Part shown: positions 27,498 through 34,160 of the stretch, piece after piece
How positions within the stretch are numbered: position 1 is the first letter of the stretch
Layout: every line of letters starts with the position of its first letter
From: Rhodocyclaceae bacterium
GTDB taxonomy: Bacteria > Pseudomonadota > Gammaproteobacteria > Burkholderiales > Rhodocyclaceae
Assembly (NCBI GenBank): GCA_016718525.1
Contig: JADKDD010000001.1
Coordinates: 620,001-684,000 of the forward strand
DNA: 64,000 nt
Reading direction: 5' to 3'
Position numbers and translations under genes: made by a program
The notes under the pieces: model-generated
What the model was told of the DNA's origin: nothing
What the model saw: only the letters and a program-made list of their open reading frames with translations
Database searches by the model: none

Positions 27498-28574
27498 ATG
27501 GAATCAAAAGACGTAAAGTATTCGGCGCGTGGTCGCTGGGGAGGCATCCTCGGCGCACTGGCGCCGCAGTTGCAGCCAGCCCTCGAGCGGGTGGGCCACC
27601 ACGTAGCCTGCCCGATTCATGGGGGTAAAGATGGCTATCGGGTGTTTAGCGATGTGGATGAATCCGGAGGTAGCGTATGCAATACCTGCGGCGTGCATCC
27701 TGATGGCTTTGCAACGCTGATGTGGGTGACTGGCCAGGACTTCAAGGAGGTATTGAAGTCTGTGTCGGACTATCTGCAACTTGGCGTTGCTTACACACCG
27801 ACAGCACGACGAACCATCATTCGCCAAGATCGGTCAGACATTGATGAGGAAAAATCGCGACAGGCGCTCAATCGGGTCTGGAGTGAATCGATTCATTTAG
27901 CGCATCGTGACGCGGAGCCTGCCAGGCTGTATCTGGCACGACGCGGGATCGCCATACAGCAACCCGAGACGCTTCGACTTCATCCCTCCTTGACCTACTA
28001 TGAAGAGAGAAAGGAAGTTGGTTCTTTCCCCGTCCTCTTGGCGATGGTCCAAGGCCCGGATGGTGAAGCCATCACGATTCATCGAACGTATCTGACGATG
28101 GATGGACACAAGGCGCCTGTCGAGTCTCCGAAGAAGCTGATGCGCTTTCCGAAGCAGCGAAAGCTGACAGGCGGCGCGATACATCTTGTAGAGCCTGGTG
28201 AGGTGCTGGCCTTGGCCGAAGGGCTGGAGACGGCGCTAGCGGTCATGGAGGGAATGAAGATGCCGGTTTGGTGCGCAGTCAATGCACATCTGCTGGAAAA
28301 CTTCGTCCCACCTGCGGGCGTGAGGCAGATCCTGGTCTTTGCCGACAAGGATCGACCTACAGTGCAACATCCTCGAGGTCATGGACAGGAAGCAGCCAAG
28401 CAACTTGTTCAGCGTCTCTGGGAGATGGGTATCAAGGCTAGTGCGATCGTTCCTGCCGGTGAAATTCCTGCTGGCCAGAAGTCGCTCGATTGGCTCGACA
28501 TCCTTAATCGGGATGGCAAGGCAGGTTTCCCGACCTTGCAATCCGTTGAGCTGGCCATGCGTCGTGTTGCGTGA
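27498..28574 (+). CDS. Zinc-ribbon/Toprim primase-like protein
   Basis: 358 residues. N-terminal zinc ribbon (CPIHGG ... CNTCG, residues ~37-63), a DUF7146-like middle, and a Toprim domain with LALAEGLETALAVMEG (catalytic Glu) and LVFADKDRP (Asp pair) around residues 235-290. This is the architecture of primases in phage P4-like and ICE elements. It would prime DNA synthesis on single-stranded element DNA. No helicase domain is attached. Start from GGAGG at 27488-27492. Confidence 0.8.
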   Translation: MESKDVKYSARGRWGGILGALAPQLQPALERVGHHVACPIHGGKDGYRVFSDVDESGGSVCNTCGVHPDGFATLMWVTGQDFKEVLKSVSDYLQLGVAYTPTARRTIIRQDRSDIDEEKSRQALNRVWSESIHLAHRDAEPARLYLARRGIAIQQPETLRLHPSLTYYEERKEVGSFPVLLAMVQGPDGEAITIHRTYLTMDGHKAPVESPKKLMRFPKQRKLTGGAIHLVEPGEVLALAEGLETALAVMEGMKMPVWCAVNAHLLENFVPPAGVRQILVFADKDRPTVQHPRGHGQEAAKQLVQRLWEMGIKASAIVPAGEIPAGQKSLDWLDILNRDGKAGFPTLQSVELAMRRVA

Positions 28575-28676
28575 AGGAGATGACGCTATGGCCTGCTCAT
28601 CTAGAGTTTGCTCATCTGATATCGACACATGGCCACGCTACATTTGGCTGTGGATCCCTTGCACCTGGAGGGCATC

Positions 28677-28829
28677 ATGAAATATCAGTACATCGGGCAA
28701 CAAACCGTCGCAGAGCTTGCCGACGGGAAACGGGTGCTTCTCTTTACCGGATCGGTCATTCTGGTTCAGGTACTCAGCGTGCAACTCAAGGCGCTGTTGG
28801 AGAGAGGTCTTCTCAAATTGATTTCTTGA
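28677..28829 (+). CDS. 50-residue hypothetical protein
   Basis: Begins MKYQYIGQQTVAELADGKRV and ends in a hydrophobic segment (LFTGSVILVQVLSVQLKALL). GGAG stands at the correct distance. Its ATG overlaps the TGA of a possible 30-codon leader frame starting at 28588, which could couple translation. No family recognised. Confidence 0.5.
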   Translation: MKYQYIGQQTVAELADGKRVLLFTGSVILVQVLSVQLKALLERGLLKLIS

Positions 28830-28838
28830 AACCAAAGT

Positions 28839-28984
28839 CCGCCGCAAGGCGGGCTTTCCAGAACGCATCGCGAGGTGCGTTGCGGAAAGCAGACTTGTCC
28901 CCCACGGGTAACCCTGGGAGTCAGAGGCGGTAGCTGGCCGCTCGAAATAAACAGCATTTAAAGACAGTCAGGCAACTGCCTGTC
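28839..28984 (+). ncRNA. Pseudoknot repeat element, full copy 4
   Basis: Nearly identical to copy 2 except in hairpin a, which is CCGCC-GCAA-GGCGG, a GNRA loop in place of the TTCG/CTCG loops of the other copies. Hairpins b-e and the pseudoknot are all present. Confidence 0.7.
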
Positions 28985-28990
28985 ATTCAC

Positions 28991-29058
28991 AACCCCGCCG
29001 GGGCACTTCCCCGGCGAGGGGATTGGTGCCTCCGGCGGATTTTTGTTTGGAGGCCGCT
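28991..29058 (+). promoter_or_regulatory. Structured leader copy 8
   Basis: CGCCGGGG/CCCCGGCG-type stem, then GCCTCC/GGAGGC over the ribosome site before ATG 29059. Confidence 0.8.
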
Positions 29059-29247
29059 ATGTATCACTATGAAGATGGCACGACTCGCTGGCGCCGGTTC
29101 AATGGCCGTGGCGATGTTCGCGCTTATCGTGCTCCGAGAGGATGGACAGCGTTTGCTGACTTGATCGATAGGCACCCTGTTACTGGGGTAGATCTGGGTT
29201 CATCGAGTTGGTGGATAAGGGAAACCAGGGAGGCTTGTCATGGATAA
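29059..29247 (+). CDS. 62-residue hypothetical protein
   Basis: MYHYEDGTTRWRRFNGRGDV... rich in aromatic and charged residues; no domain recognised. Start set by GGAGG and leader copy 8. Its end overlaps the ATG of the ArdC-like gene by eight bases, so the leader probably controls both. Confidence 0.55.
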   Translation: MYHYEDGTTRWRRFNGRGDVRAYRAPRGWTAFADLIDRHPVTGVDLGSSSWWIRETREACHG

Positions 29248-30061
29248 GCCTGACTGGAATGCTCTGCTGCAAGAGGCGCTGTCTGTTCCCGGAACGCTCT
29301 CCAAGGCGTATTCGGTGTTCCACAACTACTCATTGGGTAACGCGATTCTTGCGTCAATTCAACTGGGGGAACGCGGTTTGCCCTTGGCCCCGATTGCCAG
29401 CTTCAACCGATGGAAGGAGCTCGGTCGGCAGGTCAAGAAGGGAGAAAAGGCTCTTTCACTCATCATGCCCGTCACGATGAAGCGAAAGGGGATGGATGGG
29501 AATGATCAGGAGGAGTCCGTTCTGGGAACCTTCATGATTTTCCTGCTCAAGCGTCACTGGTTCAGTGTCGATCAAACCGAAGGGGAAGCACTTAGCCCGG
29601 CGGTTGTCATGCCGGACTGGAACAAGGCGACGGCACTGGCAACCTTGAACATCCTCGAGGTTCCCTTCGAGATGATCGATGGTAACTGCCAGGGCTATGC
29701 CAAACGTGGTGTTCGCGAAGTGGCCATCAACCCGGTGGCGGCAATGCCGTGGAAGACGCTTTTCCACGAAGTTGCCCATCATTTACTGGGCCACACGGCT
29801 ACAGGGGATGAGACGGGAGTGCTGTCCGATGGCCCGACAACACCCAAGTGCATCAAGGAGGCGGAAGCCGAAGCAACGGCCTATCTGTGCTGTGCAACCC
29901 TTGGGTTGCCCGGTATGGAGGAAAGCCGAGGCTACATTCAGCATTGGCTTAATGGGGAGGAATTCCCCGAGAAGTCAGCACGGCGGGTGTTTGCGGCGGC
30001 CGACAAGATCCTGAAGGCGGGTAACTCGTCCTCGAAAGAGGAGGGGGATGCCCATGCGTGA
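29240..30061 (+). CDS. ArdC-like antirestriction protein
   Basis: 273 residues: N-terminal ssDNA-binding domain of the ArdC type (FHNYSLGNAILASIQ, ASFNRWKELGRQVKKGEKAL), then a zincin-like domain with HEVAHHLLGH (HExxH, residues ~174-183) and a downstream EAEAEATAYL helix supplying the third ligand. Relatives protect incoming conjugative DNA from restriction. It fits a mobile element entering new hosts as single-stranded DNA. Confidence 0.85.
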   Translation: MDKPDWNALLQEALSVPGTLSKAYSVFHNYSLGNAILASIQLGERGLPLAPIASFNRWKELGRQVKKGEKALSLIMPVTMKRKGMDGNDQEESVLGTFMIFLLKRHWFSVDQTEGEALSPAVVMPDWNKATALATLNILEVPFEMIDGNCQGYAKRGVREVAINPVAAMPWKTLFHEVAHHLLGHTATGDETGVLSDGPTTPKCIKEAEAEATAYLCCATLGLPGMEESRGYIQHWLNGEEFPEKSARRVFAAADKILKAGNSSSKEEGDAHA

Positions 30062-30410
30062 TCCAAGCCTGAGGAGAATTGTCGATCGACTCCATTGCCT
30101 GCGCCGGAAAATTTACCGGTGCGGTGAGGAAGGGCGCAAGTACCGCGTCGAGTTCCTTTGCCTGGCTTTCAAGCACGGTCTGGATGGCGATGTTCGCCAT
30201 TACCGATTGTGGGACGAAGGTTGGGAGGAGCTTGGCGAGCGGCAGTGGGATACCTGCTTCGAGATGGGGGATGCGGAATCGGTGATTGCCGAGGTCGTGA
30301 CCCGGGCAAGGCAGGAGGATTTTCTCGATGCCGTTCGTGCCTACTGCAACATGCCTGGCGCTTTCGAGCGCTGGCTGAGTTACGCCGATAAGCAGTCAGT
30401 GTTGTTCTAA
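30048..30410 (+). CDS. Hypothetical protein, 120 residues
   Basis: Overlaps the ArdC-like gene by 14 bases and has GAGGAGG upstream; the first Met could be at 30048 or 30054. Contains a charged, aromatic-rich central part (HYRLWDEGWEELGERQWDTC). No domain recognised. Confidence 0.55.
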   Translation: MPMRDPSLRRIVDRLHCLRRKIYRCGEEGRKYRVEFLCLAFKHGLDGDVRHYRLWDEGWEELGERQWDTCFEMGDAESVIAEVVTRARQEDFLDAVRAYCNMPGAFERWLSYADKQSVLF

Positions 30411-30444
30411 ATCGGGTGGGTTGGCCTTGGCTGATCTATCCATT

Positions 30445-30510
30445 CTCCCTACAGGGGCCTCACGTGCCCTTGGGGGATACGTGCGACCCCATTTCATGAA
30501 AGGAATCGAA
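30445..30510 (+). promoter_or_regulatory. Structured leader copy 9 (radC)
   Basis: CTCCC/GGGGG outer and GGG/CCC inner stems; the second helix is poorly preserved. Precedes the radC-like gene. Confidence 0.6.
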
Positions 30511-31119
30511 ATGGAAAAGCGCGTGATTGACATGAGCAACGCGGAATTGCTGGAAATGATTTGTGGTTCAGCCGGACGTTCCTTGGCGAAGCAGCGTCTC
30601 CCGGAAGTCTTCGGGATTTGTACGCCCAGGCAGCGAAGCATTCTTGCGGGGGAAGATCGGGAGCCGTATGTGGTTCATCCCCAAATTGCCGCCGCGAAGG
30701 AGCTTTACGTTCGGGCGATCCAGGAGGATATGAACGCATCAGGTGTTTGCCTCAGTTCACCCAATGCTGTGTCGTCCTACCTCTCTGGTCGTATCGGTAA
30801 CTACGAGCACGAAGTCTTCATGTGCCTGTGGATGGATGCGAGGAATCGTTTGATTGTCGCCGAAGAGTTATTTCGCGGGACGTTGACGCAAACCTCGGTG
30901 TATCCCCGTGAAGTGGTCAAGCGAGCACTTTTTCATAATGCAGCAGCCGTGATATTTGCTCACAACCACCCCAGCGGGGATGCTGAACCGTCTCGTTCGG
31001 ATGAAATGCTCACCAACACCCTGAAAACAGCTCTTGCGCTGGTGGATGTGCGGGTATTGGATCACTTTGTCGTCGCCGGCAACAAGACAATCTCCTTTGC
31101 AGAAAGGGGCGTGCTTTGA
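30511..31119 (+). CDS. radC: RadC/JAB-domain protein
   Basis: 202 residues from the ATG at 30511 (AAGGA eight bases upstream). The MPN+/JAMM metal site is intact: FAHNHPSGDAEPSRSDEMLT, with an upstream Glu in the VAEELFRGTLTQTSVYPREV segment and the C-terminal DHFVVAG. Function of RadC is unsettled; mobile-element copies are common. It lacks the long helix-hairpin-helix start of chromosomal RadC, as usual for element-borne versions. Confidence 0.88.
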   Translation: MEKRVIDMSNAELLEMICGSAGRSLAKQRLPEVFGICTPRQRSILAGEDREPYVVHPQIAAAKELYVRAIQEDMNASGVCLSSPNAVSSYLSGRIGNYEHEVFMCLWMDARNRLIVAEELFRGTLTQTSVYPREVVKRALFHNAAAVIFAHNHPSGDAEPSRSDEMLTNTLKTALALVDVRVLDHFVVAGNKTISFAERGVL

Positions 31120-31331
31120 AACCCGTGTCGATTGATGAGAGCGAGGTGCTGACTATCCGAAACGCCATCGCAGCGATGTATCGCGGCGACAGCGGAGAGC
31201 AGAAGGCAGCAAACGACATTCAACGACGAGTTGCCAAGCGAGCCTTGGTGACCTTTTTGTTGGATGCCTTTAATCGTGGCTGGATTTCGACTTTCAATCT
31301 CGGCATTGCCGACGATGGTCGAGTGATCTAG
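31116..31331 (+). CDS. 71-residue hypothetical protein
   Basis: Starts with TTG overlapping the radC stop (TTGA), so it is probably coupled to radC. Helical, basic middle (QRRVAKRALVTFLLDAFNRG). No domain recognised. Confidence 0.45.
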   Translation: MKPVSIDESEVLTIRNAIAAMYRGDSGEQKAANDIQRRVAKRALVTFLLDAFNRGWISTFNLGIADDGRVI

Positions 31332-31343
31332 CTCAATTGTTAT

Positions 31344-31405
31344 TCCCTAGTCAGGGGGCACGTTCCCCGACTGGGGGAGTGTGTCCCCATTATTTTGGAG
31401 GACAT
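31344..31405 (+). promoter_or_regulatory. Structured leader copy 10
   Basis: AGTC(a)GGGG/CCCCGACT stem extended by CCC/GGG, then TGTCC/GGACA overlapping the ribosome site. Confidence 0.75.
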
Positions 31406-31624
31406 ATGAAGGAGCAAATTTACCAAGCACTGGCAACGATCCATGACCCACGGACTGACAAAGGGATGCAGGCAGCGCCTGTCCACGACCGCGTCAATCT
31501 TTCCCGGGAAAAGGCCGTCCAGTTCGCCCAGCAATGGGCGCGCAATGGCTACTGGACATCGGTATACAACCAGCGGACGGCGGAATGCATTGTCGATTAC
31601 TCCCCGAAGGGAGATGATCGATGA
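31406..31624 (+). CDS. 72-residue hypothetical protein
   Basis: MKEQIYQALATIHDPRTDKG...; soluble, with a segment REKAVQFAQQWARNGYWTSV. GGAGG is well placed. No domain recognised. Its end overlaps the next start (ATGA). Confidence 0.55.
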   Translation: MKEQIYQALATIHDPRTDKGMQAAPVHDRVNLSREKAVQFAQQWARNGYWTSVYNQRTAECIVDYSPKGDDR

Positions 31625-31815
31625 AGCACACACCAAAGCCTGGCGCCTACCGAGAGTTGTTCAAGTCAGGACTGATAGCGTTGCTGAGGACTGGCGAGCT
31701 ATCAGAGCAAGAGCGGAAGGACGCGGTGCATTACTTGTTGCTGCTGGATAACCCGAACTACAAGTTCGGATCGCTCCAGCCGACCAACAGTTACACCGAC
31801 TTCTTTCGTAGCTGA
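31621..31815 (+). CDS. 64-residue hypothetical protein
   Basis: Coupled to the preceding gene by a four-base overlap. Contains a helix-rich LIALLRTGELSEQERKDAVH segment. No domain recognised. Confidence 0.5.
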   Translation: MKHTPKPGAYRELFKSGLIALLRTGELSEQERKDAVHYLLLLDNPNYKFGSLQPTNSYTDFFRS

Positions 31816-31845
31816 CTGGTTATTGGTTCTGAACGTAGTACTTAT

Positions 31846-31907
31846 CAACCCATGCGGGGTCTTGCCCCGCATGGGGCAATGGCTTCGCTTTTTATTGGAG
31901 CCTGACA
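31846..31907 (+). promoter_or_regulatory. Structured leader copy 11
   Basis: A perfect 11-bp stem, CCCATGCGGGG with CCCCGCATGGG, then GGCTTC/GGAGCC (one G-U pair) covering the ribosome site. Confidence 0.85.
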
Positions 31908-32360
31908 ATGTCTCAAACCATCATTTCAGTGGATGCCGCTGAACTTGCAACGATCCTCGCTGCACTTCGCTTCTACCAACGTGAAGGACAGGGGGAACCA
32001 TCTAATCGTTGCGATGATATTCACCATATTGCGACCGATGGCGACACACAAATATCCTTGAATTCAGAAGGGATCGATGCGCTATGCGAACGGATAAACC
32101 TCGATGAACCGATTCGATGCTTGATCGGTCTCGAAGGCGGATTGATTACGGGAGTCACCTCGATCGTGATGCTGGAATTCACCGTGCTTGATTACGATGT
32201 GGAAGGCTGTGATGACGATGAGGTCATGACGATCCCTTCCTTGGACGTGGATGGCAAGGTGGTCGATGTCTTCAAGCGGGGGTTCTACGTATCTGAGGTT
32301 GATCCAGATGTCGTGGCGAGCCTGCATCGAGCGATCGAAGCGATCCTAGCCAAGGAGTAA
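31908..32360 (+). CDS. 150-residue hypothetical acidic protein
   Basis: Acidic throughout, with EGCDDDEVMTIPSLDVDGKV near residue 100. The N-terminal VDAAELATILAALRFYQREGQGEP looks like a short helix-turn segment. No domain recognised. It ends in TAATG, shared with the next start. Confidence 0.55.
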   Translation: MSQTIISVDAAELATILAALRFYQREGQGEPSNRCDDIHHIATDGDTQISLNSEGIDALCERINLDEPIRCLIGLEGGLITGVTSIVMLEFTVLDYDVEGCDDDEVMTIPSLDVDGKVVDVFKRGFYVSEVDPDVVASLHRAIEAILAKE

Positions 32361-32716
32361 TGGTCATGGGGTTTCGCTTTGACGGCTATCGCCGACTGAC
32401 GTTTCAGTTCAACGACGGCTGGAAAGGAGCAGATGAGTACCAGTATCTCGGGGAATTCATGATTCTCAAGTCCCGCCTTCGCCATTCCAACCATCAGGAT
32501 TCGAGTAACGGTGAAGCGGGAGAACGCATCTATACGGTACGTGCTCCCCGTGGCATTTCAAGGGGCGACATCATCAATGCCTTGCGAGATGCCTTCACCA
32601 ATGGCTGTCGCTGTGAGCATGACTGTTGTGGCCATCTGCAAACCTATGCCTACCTGCCAAGACGCCAAAAGCGTCGAACGTGGGTTGTCGAAGTTCGCTG
32701 CTACTACAACGTTTAA
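32360..32716 (+). CDS. 118-residue hypothetical protein with Cys/His cluster
   Basis: Residues ~80-95 read NGCRCEHDCCGHLQTY, a dense cluster of Cys and His that could bind zinc, followed by a basic PRRQKRR. Translationally coupled to the previous gene. No family recognised. Confidence 0.55.
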   Translation: MVMGFRFDGYRRLTFQFNDGWKGADEYQYLGEFMILKSRLRHSNHQDSSNGEAGERIYTVRAPRGISRGDIINALRDAFTNGCRCEHDCCGHLQTYAYLPRRQKRRTWVVEVRCYYNV

Positions 32717-32724
32717 GTAGTTTC

Positions 32725-32872
32725 CCCCGTGCCTCGGCACGGGGTTTTCCAGAGCACTGAGGGTTCAGTGCTGCGGAAAACCGAATTGTTCCCCTGGTTA
32801 AGCCAATGGGACATGGAGGTAGCTGGCCTTCCGAAACAAACAGCAATCAAGAGCGAATGGACTTCCATTCGC
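32725..32872 (+). ncRNA. Pseudoknot repeat element, full copy 5
   Basis: Very close to copy 3, but hairpin c is TGGttaagCCA, stem d is GGAGG/CCTTCC and hairpin e is entirely different in sequence while still perfectly paired: GCGAATGG (32853-32860) with CCATTCGC (32865-32872). Confidence 0.75.
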
Positions 32873-32876
32873 ATTT

Positions 32877-32938
32877 CAACCCATGCGGGGTCCATTCCCC
32901 GTATGGGGCTGGCTCCGCATTTTTTTGTGGAGCTAAAA
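32877..32938 (+). promoter_or_regulatory. Structured leader copy 12
   Basis: CCCATGCGGGG pairs with CCCCGTATGGG (one G-U), then GCTCC/GGAGC over the ribosome site before ATG 32939. Confidence 0.85.
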
Positions 32939-33643
32939 ATGCCAAATTGGTGTGAAAACCGTCTTTCAGTCTCAGGACCGAAAAGTGTCATCGCAGAACT
33001 TGTCAAAGCAGTTGGCTTGGAACGTGGGGAATTCGACTTCAATGGCATCGTACCGATGCCTGCTGAACTTCATATTTCCAAAGGGTCTGCCACCTCTTGG
33101 GGTGAGGATGTGCTTTACGGTGATTGGAAGCGCGTTATTGAAATTCCGTGGATTCGTGAAAGGTTCTTTTCTGCCTTTGGGGCAATCCCAGAGTATCGGG
33201 AGGAAATGGTAACCATGATCGAGCACGTTCACGCGTGCTATGAAGAGCCTGGGGTCAGTGCGGAAGCGATCTTTGGCCTGAGTCTTCATGATGCTCGACA
33301 AGCAAAACTGAATGTTGAGCGCTATGGGTTCAAGGACTGGTACGAATGGTCGGTTTCGAAGTGGGGTACGAAGTGGAATGGCGGCGAGGTTGATGTTGAG
33401 TCGCTGGAGCCGGAAAGTTTCACTATCTACTTCTCTACTGCTTGGTCACCACCGGTTCCGGTCGTTGAAGCCTTGTGTGAGAAATATCCGGAGATCGAGG
33501 CTGAAATGTCGTATGCAGAAACCGGATGTTGGTTTGCTGGCAAAGTCTATGGTTCAGCTGGATGCATTTCTGATGAACCTGCGGGCGATGTGAAGACTTT
33601 CTGTGTAGACGAGTTTGGCCATGAGTTCGATTCGGATGACTAA
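32939..33643 (+). CDS. YubB/Api92-like ferredoxin-fold protein
   Basis: 234 residues starting MPNWCENRLSVSGPKSVIAE, the hallmark of the DUF1281/YubB-domain proteins carried by plasmids, ICEs and phages. Function unknown. The N-terminal WCEN motif and the later YFSTAWSPPVPVVEAL segment are both present, and the length is normal. It is the last gene of the leader-controlled series. Confidence 0.75.
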   Translation: MPNWCENRLSVSGPKSVIAELVKAVGLERGEFDFNGIVPMPAELHISKGSATSWGEDVLYGDWKRVIEIPWIRERFFSAFGAIPEYREEMVTMIEHVHACYEEPGVSAEAIFGLSLHDARQAKLNVERYGFKDWYEWSVSKWGTKWNGGEVDVESLEPESFTIYFSTAWSPPVPVVEALCEKYPEIEAEMSYAETGCWFAGKVYGSAGCISDEPAGDVKTFCVDEFGHEFDSDD

Positions 33644-33661
33644 GAAGTATCGTAGGTATTT

Positions 33662-33728
33662 CAATCCACCCTTGTGGGGGTACATCCCCTCACAAGGGTG
33701 TAGTTTTTCCTCTTTTATGAGGGCATCC
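33662..33728 (+). promoter_or_regulatory. Orphan structured leader copy 13
   Basis: ACCCTTGTG pairs with CACAAGGGT around GGGG/CCCC, then CCTC/GAGG. After GAGGGCATC, where an ATG is expected, the sequence continues as CCCTGG and no gene follows. The element appears to be cut here. Confidence 0.75.
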
Positions 33729-34103
33729 CCTGGTGAATCGCAGATCGATAATCAGGACCTAAAGTTGCTCCAACTTCTCGGCCTGCGCCGACGTTCAGCG
33801 GAATGTCGATCTTCCGTTAAGTGACGGCAATGCGGAAATTCATTGGCCCCACACGTTTGGGCACCGCGAGACTTACACCTTAGATAGCCATCGGACTGCA
33901 CCAGACTGGAAGCGGCCATTCGCGTTACCGACGCCGGTAAGCGTTTTCAGAATCGCGCTTTGATCGAGCGTGCGGAAACGTAGGGCAGCTTCCGGGGGTG
34001 CTGCGGCCATTGGGATCACTCGCGGCTCTGGAGCGAGGAAACCGCTCGAATGTGATACGACTCGGTTCTGCCGGCACACTGCGGCTGTGCTCCTGCGCCA
34101 GAG
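33729..34103. other. Non-coding junction with dispersed repeat copy 1
   Basis: No gene is visible. 33941-34013 is copy 1 of a dispersed repeat: GCGTTTTCAGAATCG, GCGGAAACGTA, then GCAGCTTCCGGGGGTGCTGC, where GCAGC/GCTGC can form a hairpin. Related copies lie at about 54867-54898 and 55599-55671. Confidence 0.6.
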
Positions 34104-34123
34104 TGCTGTGTATATATACAGTA
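34104..34123 (+). promoter_or_regulatory. LexA-like SOS box
   Basis: CTGT-N8-ACAG with an alternating TA centre. It matches the E. coli-type SOS consensus at 18 of 20 positions as I count them. It lies 37 bases before the transposase ATG. Confidence 0.65.
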
Positions 34124-34160
34124 TCCTGTCCTGGTTACCCGATCAGGATGGGCCTACTCG

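Noticed and set aside
23098..33728. CRISPR array
   Set aside because: The repeats are spaced by genes, vary in sequence while keeping their structure, and no cas genes are present.
18276..33728. A complete prophage or an intact conjugative element
   Set aside because: There are no capsid, terminase, tail, relaxase or type IV secretion genes; only integration, recombination and accessory functions are seen.
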